Positions 8,145 through 17,202 of a stretch of DNA of 64,000 nt are shown here, piece after piece. The DNA comes from G965230615 sp965230615 (GTDB lineage Bacteria; Pseudomonadota; Gammaproteobacteria; HTCC5015), in NCBI GenBank assembly GCA_965230615.1, contig OZ246012.1, positions 3,906,001 through 3,970,000 of the forward strand, read 5' to 3'. Made by a program: the position numbers and the translations under genes. Below the pieces are notes generated by a model. It was not told the origin of the DNA, ran no database searches, and saw only the letters and a program-made list of their open reading frames with translations. Numbering within the stretch: the stretch's first letter is position 1; each line of letters opens with the position of its first letter.

Positions 8145-9845
8145 CTAGAGATCCTTATCGGTAACCGCGCCTTCAGAGGCAGAGCTAACTAGTTTAGCGT
8201 ATTTCGCCAGTACACCACGTGTATATTTAGGTTTAGGTTGCTTCCACTTCTTCTGACGGGCTTTTAGTTCTCTGTCACTCACATCGATACTTAAGCTGCG
8301 TTTTTTGGCGTCAATGGTAACCATGTCGCCATTTTTGATTAAGGCTAATGGGCCGCCACTATAGGCCTCAGGTGTGATATGCCCAACAACAAAGCCATGG
8401 GTACCACCTGAGAAACGCCCATCGGTAATCAAAGCTACATCTTTGCCAAGACCACGACCCATGATGGCTGATGTTGGTGATAGCATTTCTCGCATTCCCG
8501 GACCACCTTGTGGGCCTTCGTAGCGAATAACAATTACATCACCTTTCTTGACTGTTCCATCGAGAATTTTTTGTAAAGCCTGCTCTTCTGAGTTGTAAAC
8601 ACGGGCTTTGCCTGTGAAACTCAAACCTTCTTTGCCTGAAATTTTGGCCACAGCACCTTCAGGAGCCAGATTGCCTTTTAAGATAACCAAATGGCTGTCC
8701 GGTTTAATCGGCTTATCCAGTGTGCGAACAATATCTTGGCCACTTGGGTATGGTTCAACTTTGGCAAGGTTTTGTTTTAGGGTTTTGCCTGTAACCGTTA
8801 AGCAATCACCATGCAATAAACCGGCTTTTAATAAGGTTTTCATTAATGGCTGGATGCCACCAATTTTAATGAGCTCTGACATCATATAGCGGCCACTGGG
8901 TTTTAAATCAGCCAGGACCGGAACACGTTTACCGATGCGAGTAAAGTCAGTCAGTTTCAGTTTAATACCGCAGGCATGCGCCATGGCTAACAAGTGTAAT
9001 ACCGCATTGGTTGAACCGCCCAGCGCAATAACAACGGTTATGGCATTTTCAAAGGCTTTTTTCGTCATGATGTCGCGTGGCAGAATGCCTTTTTTCAAAA
9101 GCTTGAGTACGGCCGCACCTGCGGCGTGACTGTCTTGGCGTTTTTCCTTGGAAACGGCATTTTGCGCTGAGCTATTCGGTAAGCTCATGCCTAATGCTTC
9201 AATAGCTGATGCCATGGTATTTGCAGTATACATGCCGCCGCAAGAACCCGGGCCGGGTATGGCGCTGGCTTCAACCTGCTTAACTTCTTTGATCGGCATG
9301 GTATTGGCTGCATGTGCGCCAACAGCTTCAAATGTTGAGACTACATCGATATTTTTATTTTGATACTGGCCTGGCTGGATAGTACCACCATAAACAAAAA
9401 CCGCTGGTCGATTCAAACGGGCTAATGCGATGAGACAGCCAGGCATATTTTTATCGCAGCCACCGAAGGCGACAACACCATCAAAGCCCTGACAGCCCAC
9501 GACGGTTTCAATAGAGTCGGCAATCACTTCGCGTGATACGAGGCTGTATTTCATGCCCTCGGTGCCCATTGAAATACCATCGGAAATCGTAATTGTATTG
9601 AAAATTACCCCTTTGCCACCCGCTTCATCGGCACCAGCACAGGCTTCCTTTGCTAGTTGGTCGATATGCATATTACAAGGTGTGACCATGCTCCACGTGG
9701 ATGCAACACCGATTTGTGGCTTTTTGAAGTCGGCATCGGTAAAACCAACCGGTCTTAGCATTGCCCGGCTTGGGACACGTTCAACGCCGTCAACCACTTG
9801 TGAGGAGTATTTTCTTATGGATTGTTTGTCGGTTTTTTTGCTCAT
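8145..9845 (-). CDS. ilvD: IlvD dihydroxy-acid dehydratase
   Basis: Dehydrates 2,3-dihydroxy-isovalerate and its methyl homologue in valine, isoleucine and leucine synthesis; cytoplasmic iron-sulfur enzyme. The 566-residue protein carries cluster cysteines Cys57 (TPCNMH), Cys130 (GGCDKNMPGC) and Cys202 (GPGSCGGMYTANTM), the carbamylated-lysine region and the C-terminal DGRFSGGTHGFVVGH and GPLALIKNGD. At about 560 residues it belongs to the shorter IlvD branch often carrying a [2Fe-2S] cluster rather than the 616-residue E. coli form. It is away from other ilv genes. An inverted CCAAGC/GCTTGG pair about 55-80 bases before the start may be a leader hairpin; no leader peptide is evident. Confidence 0.96.
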   Translation of the reverse strand: MSKKTDKQSIRKYSSQVVDGVERVPSRAMLRPVGFTDADFKKPQIGVASTWSMVTPCNMHIDQLAKEACAGADEAGGKGVIFNTITISDGISMGTEGMKYSLVSREVIADSIETVVGCQGFDGVVAFGGCDKNMPGCLIALARLNRPAVFVYGGTIQPGQYQNKNIDVVSTFEAVGAHAANTMPIKEVKQVEASAIPGPGSCGGMYTANTMASAIEALGMSLPNSSAQNAVSKEKRQDSHAAGAAVLKLLKKGILPRDIMTKKAFENAITVVIALGGSTNAVLHLLAMAHACGIKLKLTDFTRIGKRVPVLADLKPSGRYMMSELIKIGGIQPLMKTLLKAGLLHGDCLTVTGKTLKQNLAKVEPYPSGQDIVRTLDKPIKPDSHLVILKGNLAPEGAVAKISGKEGLSFTGKARVYNSEEQALQKILDGTVKKGDVIVIRYEGPQGGPGMREMLSPTSAIMGRGLGKDVALITDGRFSGGTHGFVVGHITPEAYSGGPLALIKNGDMVTIDAKKRSLSIDVSDRELKARQKKWKQPKPKYTRGVLAKYAKLVSSASEGAVTDKDL

Positions 9846-10051
9846 GTTTGGTAGCTTACTTTAATAAAAAATCGGATTTGAATGCAGTGCGCATTAAACC
9901 AAGCCCACGCCTAGGTCTCAAGTGCTTGGGTGAAAAAAAGTGCTGAAAAAAGCGGTGGCTGCTTAGAATGGCGGTAAACAACAGTTTTCGCTATGGCTGG
10001 GTATATCCCTTATGCTGTTTGCAAGCCTGTCTTGCCAAGGCTTTCTGAAGA

Positions 10052-11206
10052 CTATTTGTTGAGTGTCTCAATAGTCAGTTGTTGCGCAGAACAAGACAAT
10101 TGGCTGCGCCCCTCCAGAAAGTCCAGGACACAATTACCCGCCAGTTGCCGTCGCCAGCCATCGAGTAAGGGGGTTTGTCTCTCACCCATAACAACTTTAT
10201 TCACCTCATCCCGGGTTGCTAATAGCTGTGGGCTTAATTTATGTTGGCTGGCCTGATGTCGGAGAATAGCAATGACCATGTCGGCCAACGCTTCCTGCTC
10301 GGTATTGGGTTTAGCGGGAATCTTGAATTTTGGCCAGTTGTCTTCAGGTTCCTGCTGCGCCTGCCTGATCAGTGTCAGCAGGTGATCGCCAATATGATCA
10401 ATGGCTTTTTTCTCCAGACCGCGAATATGCAGTAGCTGACTTTTGTCCCGGGGCTTTTGCATTGCCAGGTTGAGTAGTACTTCATCTGCCATGACCCAGC
10501 GGCGGGGGCGGTTAATTTCTATGGCACGCCGCTCGCGCCAGCTGGCTAAATGTTTGAGGATATTGAGTTTGACACCTTTTAGGCGGCTGGCTTGCTTAAC
10601 ACGCCGCCACATGGCGTCGGGATTGACATGATAATTGGCTTCATCGGTCATTTTCTGGAAATCGTTATTAAGCCAGTCACTACGTTGGGTATCAGTGAGC
10701 TGTTGCTGAATATTTTCGTAGAGTGTGCAGAGGTATCTGACATCATCCAATGCATACTCAATCTGCTTTTCCTGTAGCGGTCTGCGGCTCCAATCGGTAC
10801 GGGTTTGCGATTTATCCAGTTCAATATTCAAAATGGCTTTAACTAAGTTGGCATAACCAATTTGCTCACCGTAGCCGAGTACAGCGGCGGCTAACTGCGT
10901 ATCAAAAATAGGTTGTGGTACGGCATCGCGCAAATAATAAAAGATTTCTAAGTCCTGACTACAAGAGTGTAATACTTTGGTGATAGCGGGGTTGTAGAGC
11001 AGGTCAAATAAACTATCCAGATTATCGATAGCCAGCGGATCAATGCAGGCCGCTTGTTGATGGTTAGCGATTTGGATCAGACAAAGTTGGGGATAGTAAG
11101 TTTTTTCCCGGATAAACTCGGTATCCAGTGTAATCCACCGACTGTCTTTGAGTGTGTTGCAGAATTTTTTTAAATCTGCCTGATTATCAATATATAAGCT
11201 ACTCAT
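10052..11206 (-). CDS. rnd: Ribonuclease D
   Basis: 3'-5' exoribonuclease that trims the 3' ends of tRNA precursors and other small stable RNAs. The 384-residue protein has the DEDD exonuclease domain (ITLDTEFIREKTYYP with Asp28/Glu30, VLHSCSQDLEIFYYL, and the YALDDVRYL motif of the Y-subtype) followed by an HRDC domain (about 205-290, EINRPRRWVMADEVLLNLA). Length and domain order match E. coli RNase D. It reads alone, in the same direction as ilvD and rep. Confidence 0.95.
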   Translation of the reverse strand: MSSLYIDNQADLKKFCNTLKDSRWITLDTEFIREKTYYPQLCLIQIANHQQAACIDPLAIDNLDSLFDLLYNPAITKVLHSCSQDLEIFYYLRDAVPQPIFDTQLAAAVLGYGEQIGYANLVKAILNIELDKSQTRTDWSRRPLQEKQIEYALDDVRYLCTLYENIQQQLTDTQRSDWLNNDFQKMTDEANYHVNPDAMWRRVKQASRLKGVKLNILKHLASWRERRAIEINRPRRWVMADEVLLNLAMQKPRDKSQLLHIRGLEKKAIDHIGDHLLTLIRQAQQEPEDNWPKFKIPAKPNTEQEALADMVIAILRHQASQHKLSPQLLATRDEVNKVVMGERQTPLLDGWRRQLAGNCVLDFLEGRSQLSCSAQQLTIETLNK

Positions 11207-11534
11207 TAATATCTTTTATTATCATATGGCATCATGAAAAACGACAGCGATTATTGCATAGTTATTGAGCAAATGTTGGTTTTCTGCAGGGCCAGAGTAT
11301 GCCAATACTAATTTTGTTTTATTAAATAGGTTTATTGTTAAAGCTCTGTACAAATTAATGGGGCTGGCAGTGACTGTAGTTGTGATTCAGCGGGACTATT
11401 GTCTGAAACAGCAGCAGTGGCGCTGTTGATTGGGCTGTATCAAGCCTGGTGTAAATGTTTGGTAAATCGTCGACCAGCAAGCTATATTAATACCGCTTAA
11501 TGCGCTAAGCGCATGATAGTTGGCTGAGGCTGCT
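11207..11534. other. Intergenic stretch, nothing recognised
   Basis: A 328-base gap between rep and rnd, both on the minus strand. The longest credible plus-strand start-to-stop frame I see is about 23 codons (ATG near 11358). No hairpin terminator, tRNA or known motif was noticed. Confidence 0.5.
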
Positions 11535-13547
11535 TTAACTGCCTTTAAGCAGCTCCCGTAAGGAGCTTAGGTTAGCATTGCCACGTGCCATTTTTTCTTC
11601 TACGGGTAAGTGTTCGCCACCTTGCCATTCCAGGTCATCATTCGGTAGCTCTTGTAAAAACCGACTCGGTTCGCAAGCATGCATTTCGCCCTGGCGTTTA
11701 CGATTCTGGGCAAAGCTGATCGATAAATGACGCTGAGCGCGAGTAATACCCACATAGGCCAAGCGCCGCTCTTCATAAAGGCCTTCTTCTGTTTCCGCAC
11801 TGCTGTAGTGTGGTAGCAGGCCTTCTTCAAAGCCAACCATAAAAACATACGGGAACTCCAGGCCTTTGGCTGCATGCATGGTCATTAATTGCACGGCATC
11901 TACCGATTTCTCGTCTTCATTACGCTCAATAATGTCCATCAGTGTGAGTCTGGCAACCAGGTCTTCAAGGCTGAGCGATTCGTCTTGGCGCTTGCAAATA
12001 TTGCCGATCCATTCCAACAGGTCTTCGACATTTTTCCAGCGGTTCTCGGCAACGGCTTTTTCTTTGCTGGTATTGAGTAACCAATCTTGGTAGTTGATTT
12101 CTTTCACTAGGCGGCGGCTGATTTTCTCAGCATCAAACTCCCGGCTGTTAATTTCCAGTTCGCTCAGCCAATCGGTAAAGCGGTCAAGCCGGTTGAACGC
12201 GGCAGCACTCAAGATTTGTTTGGCACCTGGGTGTCGGCTGGCTTGTAATAAGCTCATTTCATACTCGCGCGCAAAACTGCCTAAGCGTTCCAGCGTATTC
12301 GCGCCAATTTCCCGCCTTGGTGTATTAATAATGCGCAAAAAAGCCGCATCATCACTGGGGTTCACAATCAATCGTAGGTAGGCAAGAATGTCTTTAATTT
12401 CAGCACGGGCAAAAAATGCGGTGCCACCGCTGACTTTGTAAGGCAGGTTATGCAGGCGTAGCGCACTTTCGAAACTGCGTGATTGATGATTGCCCCTGTA
12501 GAGAATGGCAAAGTCACTATGTTGGCAGCGGCGTTGAAATTTTAAATGCAGTATTTCTGCGACAATGGATTCAGCCTCTTCTTCTGGTGAAGGGCAGGGC
12601 ATAATTCGGATGGGGTCGCCATAGCCCAGATCGCTCCAAAGCCGCTTTTCAAAGTGGTGTGGGTTGGTTGCAATCAGCTGATTAGCGCATTTTAAAATAC
12701 GGCCGGTACTGCGATAATTTTGTTCTAACTTAATGACCTCTAGCTCAGGGAAGTCATCGATTAATTTACGCAGGTTTTCAGGCTGTGCGCCACGCCAGGC
12801 GTAGATAGACTGATCATCATCACCCACGGCGGTCAGCTTGCCACTATTACCCAGCAACAACTTGACCAGCGTATATTGGCTGGCATTAGTATCCTGGTAT
12901 TCATCAACCAATAAGTAGCGTACTCTGGCTTGCCAGATAGTGCGTACTGCTGGGTTATTTTGCAGCAGTAACACCGGTTGTAAAATAAGGTCATCAAAGT
13001 CAACGGCATTATAGGCCAGCAGCTGGCGTTGATAGCGACTGTAGAGCTGTGCCAGGGCTAACTCCTGAGGCTCTTTGGCGGCTTGGATGGCCTGTTCAGG
13101 GCTCAGCAGGTTATTTTTGAGACTCGAGATTGCCCATAATGCAGTGCGCTCATCGCCATCATAGCCATCTTGGCCATCTTTGAGCAGCTCGGCAATGGCT
13201 GATTCAGCATCAGTGCTATCGAATATGGTAAAGCCCGGTTTATAGCCCAGTGTTTGATACTCACGGCGGACGATATTCAGGCCTAAGGTATGGAAGGTGG
13301 ATATGGCGAGTTTAGCGGCCTGCTTTTTACCCACTAGCTCAGCAATTCGCTTGCGCATTTCCATAGACGCTTTATTCGTAAACGTGACGGCTACTATCTG
13401 TTCAGGATAAACATTACAATGTGCCAGTAAATGGGCGATCTTTTCGGTGATCACTCGGGTTTTACCGCTACCAGCACCCGCCAGCACCAATAGGTGGCGG
13501 TTTGTTGTTTTGACGGCTTGGCCTTGTTGTGGGTTAAGCGTATTCAT
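11535..13547 (-). CDS. rep: ATP-dependent DNA helicase Rep
   Basis: Superfamily 1A 3'-5' helicase that helps replication forks pass protein roadblocks. At 670 residues it is nearly the same length as E. coli Rep (673). All motifs are present: Walker A AGAGSGKT (23-30), VTFTNKA, STFHTLGL (motif Ib), LVDEYQDTN (Walker B/II), GDDDQSIYAWRGA (III), KLEQNYRS (IV), MTMHAAKGLEFPYVF (V) and YVGITRAQ (VI). STFHTLGL, rather than UvrD-type STFH-G, and the overall sequence favour Rep over UvrD. It is divergent from ampD with 76 bases between starts. Confidence 0.95.
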   Translation of the reverse strand: MNTLNPQQGQAVKTTNRHLLVLAGAGSGKTRVITEKIAHLLAHCNVYPEQIVAVTFTNKASMEMRKRIAELVGKKQAAKLAISTFHTLGLNIVRREYQTLGYKPGFTIFDSTDAESAIAELLKDGQDGYDGDERTALWAISSLKNNLLSPEQAIQAAKEPQELALAQLYSRYQRQLLAYNAVDFDDLILQPVLLLQNNPAVRTIWQARVRYLLVDEYQDTNASQYTLVKLLLGNSGKLTAVGDDDQSIYAWRGAQPENLRKLIDDFPELEVIKLEQNYRSTGRILKCANQLIATNPHHFEKRLWSDLGYGDPIRIMPCPSPEEEAESIVAEILHLKFQRRCQHSDFAILYRGNHQSRSFESALRLHNLPYKVSGGTAFFARAEIKDILAYLRLIVNPSDDAAFLRIINTPRREIGANTLERLGSFAREYEMSLLQASRHPGAKQILSAAAFNRLDRFTDWLSELEINSREFDAEKISRRLVKEINYQDWLLNTSKEKAVAENRWKNVEDLLEWIGNICKRQDESLSLEDLVARLTLMDIIERNEDEKSVDAVQLMTMHAAKGLEFPYVFMVGFEEGLLPHYSSAETEEGLYEERRLAYVGITRAQRHLSISFAQNRKRQGEMHACEPSRFLQELPNDDLEWQGGEHLPVEEKMARGNANLSSLRELLKGS

Positions 13548-13629
13548 AAAAGAGCGGGTATTGTACCGATGCTGTGAAAATAAACACTCTTGACTTTTTG
13601 GCCAGATATCAAATTGTGAACTTGTGTCT

Positions 13630-14190
13630 ATGAAAATTAACGATGAAACGGGTTTGCTTGATCAGGCGCGCCAAGTGCGGTCGCCAAACTATGATCAGCG
13701 TCCAGCAGGCATGCTGCCTGAGCTTATTGTGATTCATAATATCAGCCTGCCACCTGGTGAGTTTGGTGGTGCCGCGATTGATGATTTATTTACCAATCAA
13801 CTGGATGCCGCTGCGCACCCTTATTTTGCCAGTATTGCCGATTTGCGAGTGTCGGCGCATATATTGATTCGGCGGGATGGTGAGCTGGTGCAATATGTGC
13901 CTTTTGGACAAAGAGCCTGGCATGCAGGCCAGTCTGCCTATGCAGGCCGAACACGTTGTAATGACTTCTCGATTGGTATTGAGCTAGAAGGAACGGATGA
14001 CGTGCCATATGCCGATGTGCAGTATCAGCAGCTATCTGCCCTGATAGGCTGTTTATTAGGGCATTACCCCAGCTTAAGTGCTGAGCATATTGCCGGGCAT
14101 GTGGATATTGCGCCTGGCCGCAAGACAGACCCGGGCGAGAGCTTTGATTGGCAGCGGCTAAGGCAAGCGCTAATTACGGCTGGTTATTGA
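13630..14190 (+). CDS. ampD: AmpD 1,6-anhydro-MurNAc-L-alanine amidase
   Basis: Cytoplasmic zinc amidase that cleaves the peptide from 1,6-anhydromuropeptides during murein recycling; its loss derepresses ampC in species that have AmpR. The protein (186 residues from ATG 13630; GTG 13624 is two codons earlier and also possible) has the amidase_2 fold: VIHNISLPPGEFGG with the first zinc histidine, SAHILIRRDGELVQYVPFGQRAWHAG, GIELEGTDD and the C-terminal HVDIAPGRKTDPGESFDW with zinc ligands. It has no signal peptide, as expected for AmpD rather than AmiD. ampE follows after 24 bases. Confidence 0.95.
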   Translation: MKINDETGLLDQARQVRSPNYDQRPAGMLPELIVIHNISLPPGEFGGAAIDDLFTNQLDAAAHPYFASIADLRVSAHILIRRDGELVQYVPFGQRAWHAGQSAYAGRTRCNDFSIGIELEGTDDVPYADVQYQQLSALIGCLLGHYPSLSAEHIAGHVDIAPGRKTDPGESFDWQRLRQALITAGY

Positions 14191-14214
14191 GCAACCTTAT
14201 TCGAGGAGATTATT

Positions 14215-15105
14215 ATGGCTTTGCTTGTTGTGATTATCAGCTTGGTGTTGGAGTGGGCTCTGGGCCACCGGCAGCGCTTGCGGACGCTGGTGTGGTTCAG
14301 GCGCTATCGTCGCACCCTATTTGATAATGTGCCTAAAAGCTGGACGGATGGCCTTTCCGGCGTGCTGCTGATTATGTTGCCTTTGCTGCTATTGATGTGG
14401 CTGATACAAGCTCAGTTTGGCGGGGCTGTATTTGGCTTATTTGACTTAGCTTTTGGCGTGCTGATTGTTAGCTATTGTCTGGGACCAGAGCCATTTAATG
14501 ACCGGGTAGACGCCTATATTGTTGCCTGTGAGAATGGCCAGCATGAGCGAGCCCAAAAGCTGGCAGAGGCGCTGGTTGGTGAAGCGGTGCCAGAGAGCCC
14601 CCACCAGCAAACCCATGCTGTTACCCAGGCCATTCTGTATGAGGCCAATGTGCGTATTTTTGCTGTGGTATTTTGGTATCTTTTATTAGGCCCAATGGGG
14701 GCTTTATTGTATCGGGTAGCGGCTTTTTTTGTGGTCGATAGCCGTTCACTGCAGGCACCCCAGCTGCAGCAGGCCAGCTTGCGTTTACAGGCATTGCTCG
14801 ATTGGCTGCCTGCCCGCTTGTTAAGTCTGAGCTTTTTTCTGGTTGGCAGTTTTGATGATGCTGCCAAGGGCTGGCAAAAGCTGCTTTTGCAACAGCCAGG
14901 GCTATTGGAGGCCAATCGAGCCTTGGTCATCAATACAGGCTGTGCAGCAATGCGACATGAAGTCGATGATATAACAGCCAATTGCCAGGACCTGCAAAAA
15001 TATGATTTGCAATGGGTACGCACATCAAGGGCGTTGATATTGCGTGCCCTGGTGGTTTGGCTGGCAGCGATTGCTTTACTCACGCTATTAGGTTTATTTG
15101 TTTGA
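14215..15105 (+). CDS. ampE: AmpE inner-membrane protein
   Basis: A 296-residue polytopic protein of the AmpE/CobD-like family, co-transcribed with ampD in many Gammaproteobacteria; its exact biochemical role is unproven, though it has been described as a sensor-like partner of AmpD. Hydrophobic segments are seen at the N-terminus (1-15), about 45-65, around 70-85, 140-165 and at the C-terminus (275-296, VVWLAAIALLTLLGLFV). The conserved FAVVFWYLLLGPMGALLYR stretch is typical. A ribosome site GAGGAG precedes the ATG. Confidence 0.9.
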   Translation: MALLVVIISLVLEWALGHRQRLRTLVWFRRYRRTLFDNVPKSWTDGLSGVLLIMLPLLLLMWLIQAQFGGAVFGLFDLAFGVLIVSYCLGPEPFNDRVDAYIVACENGQHERAQKLAEALVGEAVPESPHQQTHAVTQAILYEANVRIFAVVFWYLLLGPMGALLYRVAAFFVVDSRSLQAPQLQQASLRLQALLDWLPARLLSLSFFLVGSFDDAAKGWQKLLLQQPGLLEANRALVINTGCAAMRHEVDDITANCQDLQKYDLQWVRTSRALILRALVVWLAAIALLTLLGLFV

Positions 15106-15196
15106 TGCGGGTAAAAAACAGCTATAATGCGCCACATCGTCTATGGGGCGACCCGGGGAACACATTTTTCATTCGTTTAAGTATGTTGGAGTTGGC

Positions 15197-15970
15197 ATGC
15201 AGAATCAGTATGTAAAAGTGGCTATTGCAGCCGCTAAAGCCGCCGAAGAGGTGATCAATCATTATTATAAGCAACAAATCGATATTGAGCTCAAACAGGA
15301 TAGTAGCCCTGTGACGATTGCCGATGTGGAGTCAGAGAAGGCAATTAAAGCTGTGATTGCTGACGCATTTCCAGAGCATGGTTTCTTTGGTGAGGAGATG
15401 GGCAAGGAAAATGCTGATGCAGAGTATGTCTGGTTAATTGACCCGATTGATGGCACCAAAAGCTTTATTCGCCAATACCCTTTTTTCTCGACACAAATTG
15501 CCCTGCAGCATAAAGGCGAGCTAATTGTGGGTGTCTCGAATGGCCCTATGTTTGGTGAGATGGCTTATGCCGCGAAAGGCGAAGGTGCTTATCTCAATGA
15601 TGATGCTATTAAGGTCAGTGCTGTGGACAATTATTCGGCTGCCACTCTCTCTTTGGGCAATATTGCCAGTCTAGCGGAGTCAGAGAGTTGGTCAGCGCTG
15701 GGCAAGCTGATTCCTCAAGTGAATAGAATTCGGGGCTATGGTGATTTTTTTCATTATCATCTGCTTGCCTCGGGCAAAATTGATCTTATTGTTGAGTCGA
15801 ATGTGAATATTTTAGATATTGCTGCTTTGACGGTGATTATTCGTGAAGCCGGTGGCGTCATTACCGATTTGCGAGGTCAGGCGCCTACGCTCGATACCAC
15901 CACCGTGCTGGCGGCCAACAGTAATGCGATGCATCAGCAGGTACAAACGCTGCTTAACTATCAAGCTTAA
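15197..15970 (+). CDS. Inositol monophosphatase family enzyme (HisN/CysQ-like)
   Basis: A Mg-dependent phosphatase of the IMPase superfamily, 257 residues. Metal-site motifs are clear: GEE (65-67) and DPIDGTKSFI (82-91). In the third motif the usual W-D is replaced by LDIAALTVIIREAGG, keeping the metal aspartate. DPIDGTKSF and the surrounding sequence look more like the histidinol-phosphatase (HisN) branch than E. coli CysQ or SuhB, so the substrate cannot be fixed. I start it at ATG 15197 with GGAG six bases upstream, not at the longer in-frame start at 15143, whose first 18 codons read through a non-conserved leader. It follows ampE. Confidence 0.8.
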   Translation: MQNQYVKVAIAAAKAAEEVINHYYKQQIDIELKQDSSPVTIADVESEKAIKAVIADAFPEHGFFGEEMGKENADAEYVWLIDPIDGTKSFIRQYPFFSTQIALQHKGELIVGVSNGPMFGEMAYAAKGEGAYLNDDAIKVSAVDNYSAATLSLGNIASLAESESWSALGKLIPQVNRIRGYGDFFHYHLLASGKIDLIVESNVNILDIAALTVIIREAGGVITDLRGQAPTLDTTTVLAANSNAMHQQVQTLLNYQA

Positions 15971-16005
15971 CGTGCTTGGGTTTTGTTGCATCGACTATCA
16001 GTCCT

Positions 16006-16758
16006 ATGGTTGCCAAGCTGTCACGAATATTAGGCAGGATATTAGCCAAATACCTGGTTAAGGAAATGGGGTATTACCGGCCATTTGCTGTGGCCGATCC
16101 TGCGGTGCTGATTAATGTCATGCAAGTAGCCGATGTCTTGTTGGTAGAGGGTAACCTGCGTATTAGCTCAGCTATAAAGTATATTACGCAATCAACTTGG
16201 TCACATGCAGCGATTTATGTTGGCGATGCTTTAAAAGGGACTGAGTATGACCAGGGTGAGCCGATGTTGATTGAGGCTGATTTGAAGCTAGGTGTCATCG
16301 CTGTACCGCTTTCGAAATATGCAGCCTTTAATACTCGGATTTGTCGTGGCATCAATGTATCTGCAGAAGATAAACAGCATGTAGTGGAATACGTGATAAG
16401 TCGCCTCGGTCATCAGTATGATTTAAAGCATGTGTTTGATTTAGCACGCTATCTTGTCAGGACGCCACCCGTGCCGTCTCAGTGGCGGCGGCGTATGCTG
16501 GCGTTGGGAAGTGGTGACCCAACGCGGGCAATTTGCTCAACATTGATTGCACAGGGCTTTCAAAAAATTCGTTATCCTATACTACCGCATAAGGTCAAAG
16601 TGGATGATGGTGATATGCAAAAAGAAATAATGCATATTCAGCATCATAGCCTATTTGCGCCGAGAGATTTTGATTTGTCGCCTTACTTTGAAGTTATTAA
16701 ACCTGATTATGTTGCAGGTTTTGATTATAAAGCCATTGAATTGCACGATCCTTTCTAA
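16006..16758 (+). CDS. YiiX/YebB-type permuted papain-like hydrolase
   Basis: Belongs to the circularly permuted NlpC/P60-like (YiiX/YaeF, DUF830) cysteine hydrolases. The histidine comes first, in WSHAAIYVG (His67 counted from ATG 16006), and the nucleophile cysteine later, in RAICSTLIAQGF (Cys177), the permuted order. No signal peptide is seen, so a cytoplasmic location is likely. Family members have been proposed to cleave amide or lipid-linked bonds; the substrate here is unknown. The start is uncertain: TTG 15976 and ATG 16066 are alternatives, and none has a strong ribosome site. It follows the IMPase-family gene at 35 bases (5 bases if TTG 15976 is used). Confidence 0.75.
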   Translation: MVAKLSRILGRILAKYLVKEMGYYRPFAVADPAVLINVMQVADVLLVEGNLRISSAIKYITQSTWSHAAIYVGDALKGTEYDQGEPMLIEADLKLGVIAVPLSKYAAFNTRICRGINVSAEDKQHVVEYVISRLGHQYDLKHVFDLARYLVRTPPVPSQWRRRMLALGSGDPTRAICSTLIAQGFQKIRYPILPHKVKVDDGDMQKEIMHIQHHSLFAPRDFDLSPYFEVIKPDYVAGFDYKAIELHDPF

Positions 16759-17202
16759 GTTCTATTCTTAATATACATCTTTTGTTGTTTTTGCCTGTTG
16801 TGGCATATATGAGGCACGTGTTGCGTGTAGCTTATAACTGCTTTTTTGCAAGTTTTTATTGCGAAAAAATGCATGACATTGCTTGACAAACCTGTTTTAG
16901 GCCTTTCTGTAGAAATTATTTTCTGGGTTTTCATGGATAGCTTTTGCTTGATCTTGCTCTAATATTACTAGGGAGCAGTGTGTTGGTGCTTGTGAAATTT
17001 TATTTTCCACAACTAAAATATTATTGCTGGTATCAAGTTTAACGTTTGTAGGCCGATAAGTTAGGCATGCATTTTTATTAATAGTAAGAGCTGATATATA
17101 CCGAGGTATTAAACAGAGTGTTTTTATTAATGGACGACTTTGAAGCGTTAAAGATAACAGTGAAGTTGCATCTGTTTTTTTATTTGGCGGAGGTTTGTCG
17201 TC
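16759..17202. other. Intergenic stretch with uncertain minus-strand frame
   Basis: A 444-base AT-rich gap. A TTGACA at 16883-16888 may be a -35 box, but a good -10 at 17 bases is missing (TCTGTA). A minus-strand open frame of 109 codons (16897-17226) runs through most of it but has only a TTG start and overlaps the next gene; see the rejected list. No RNA gene recognised. Confidence 0.4.
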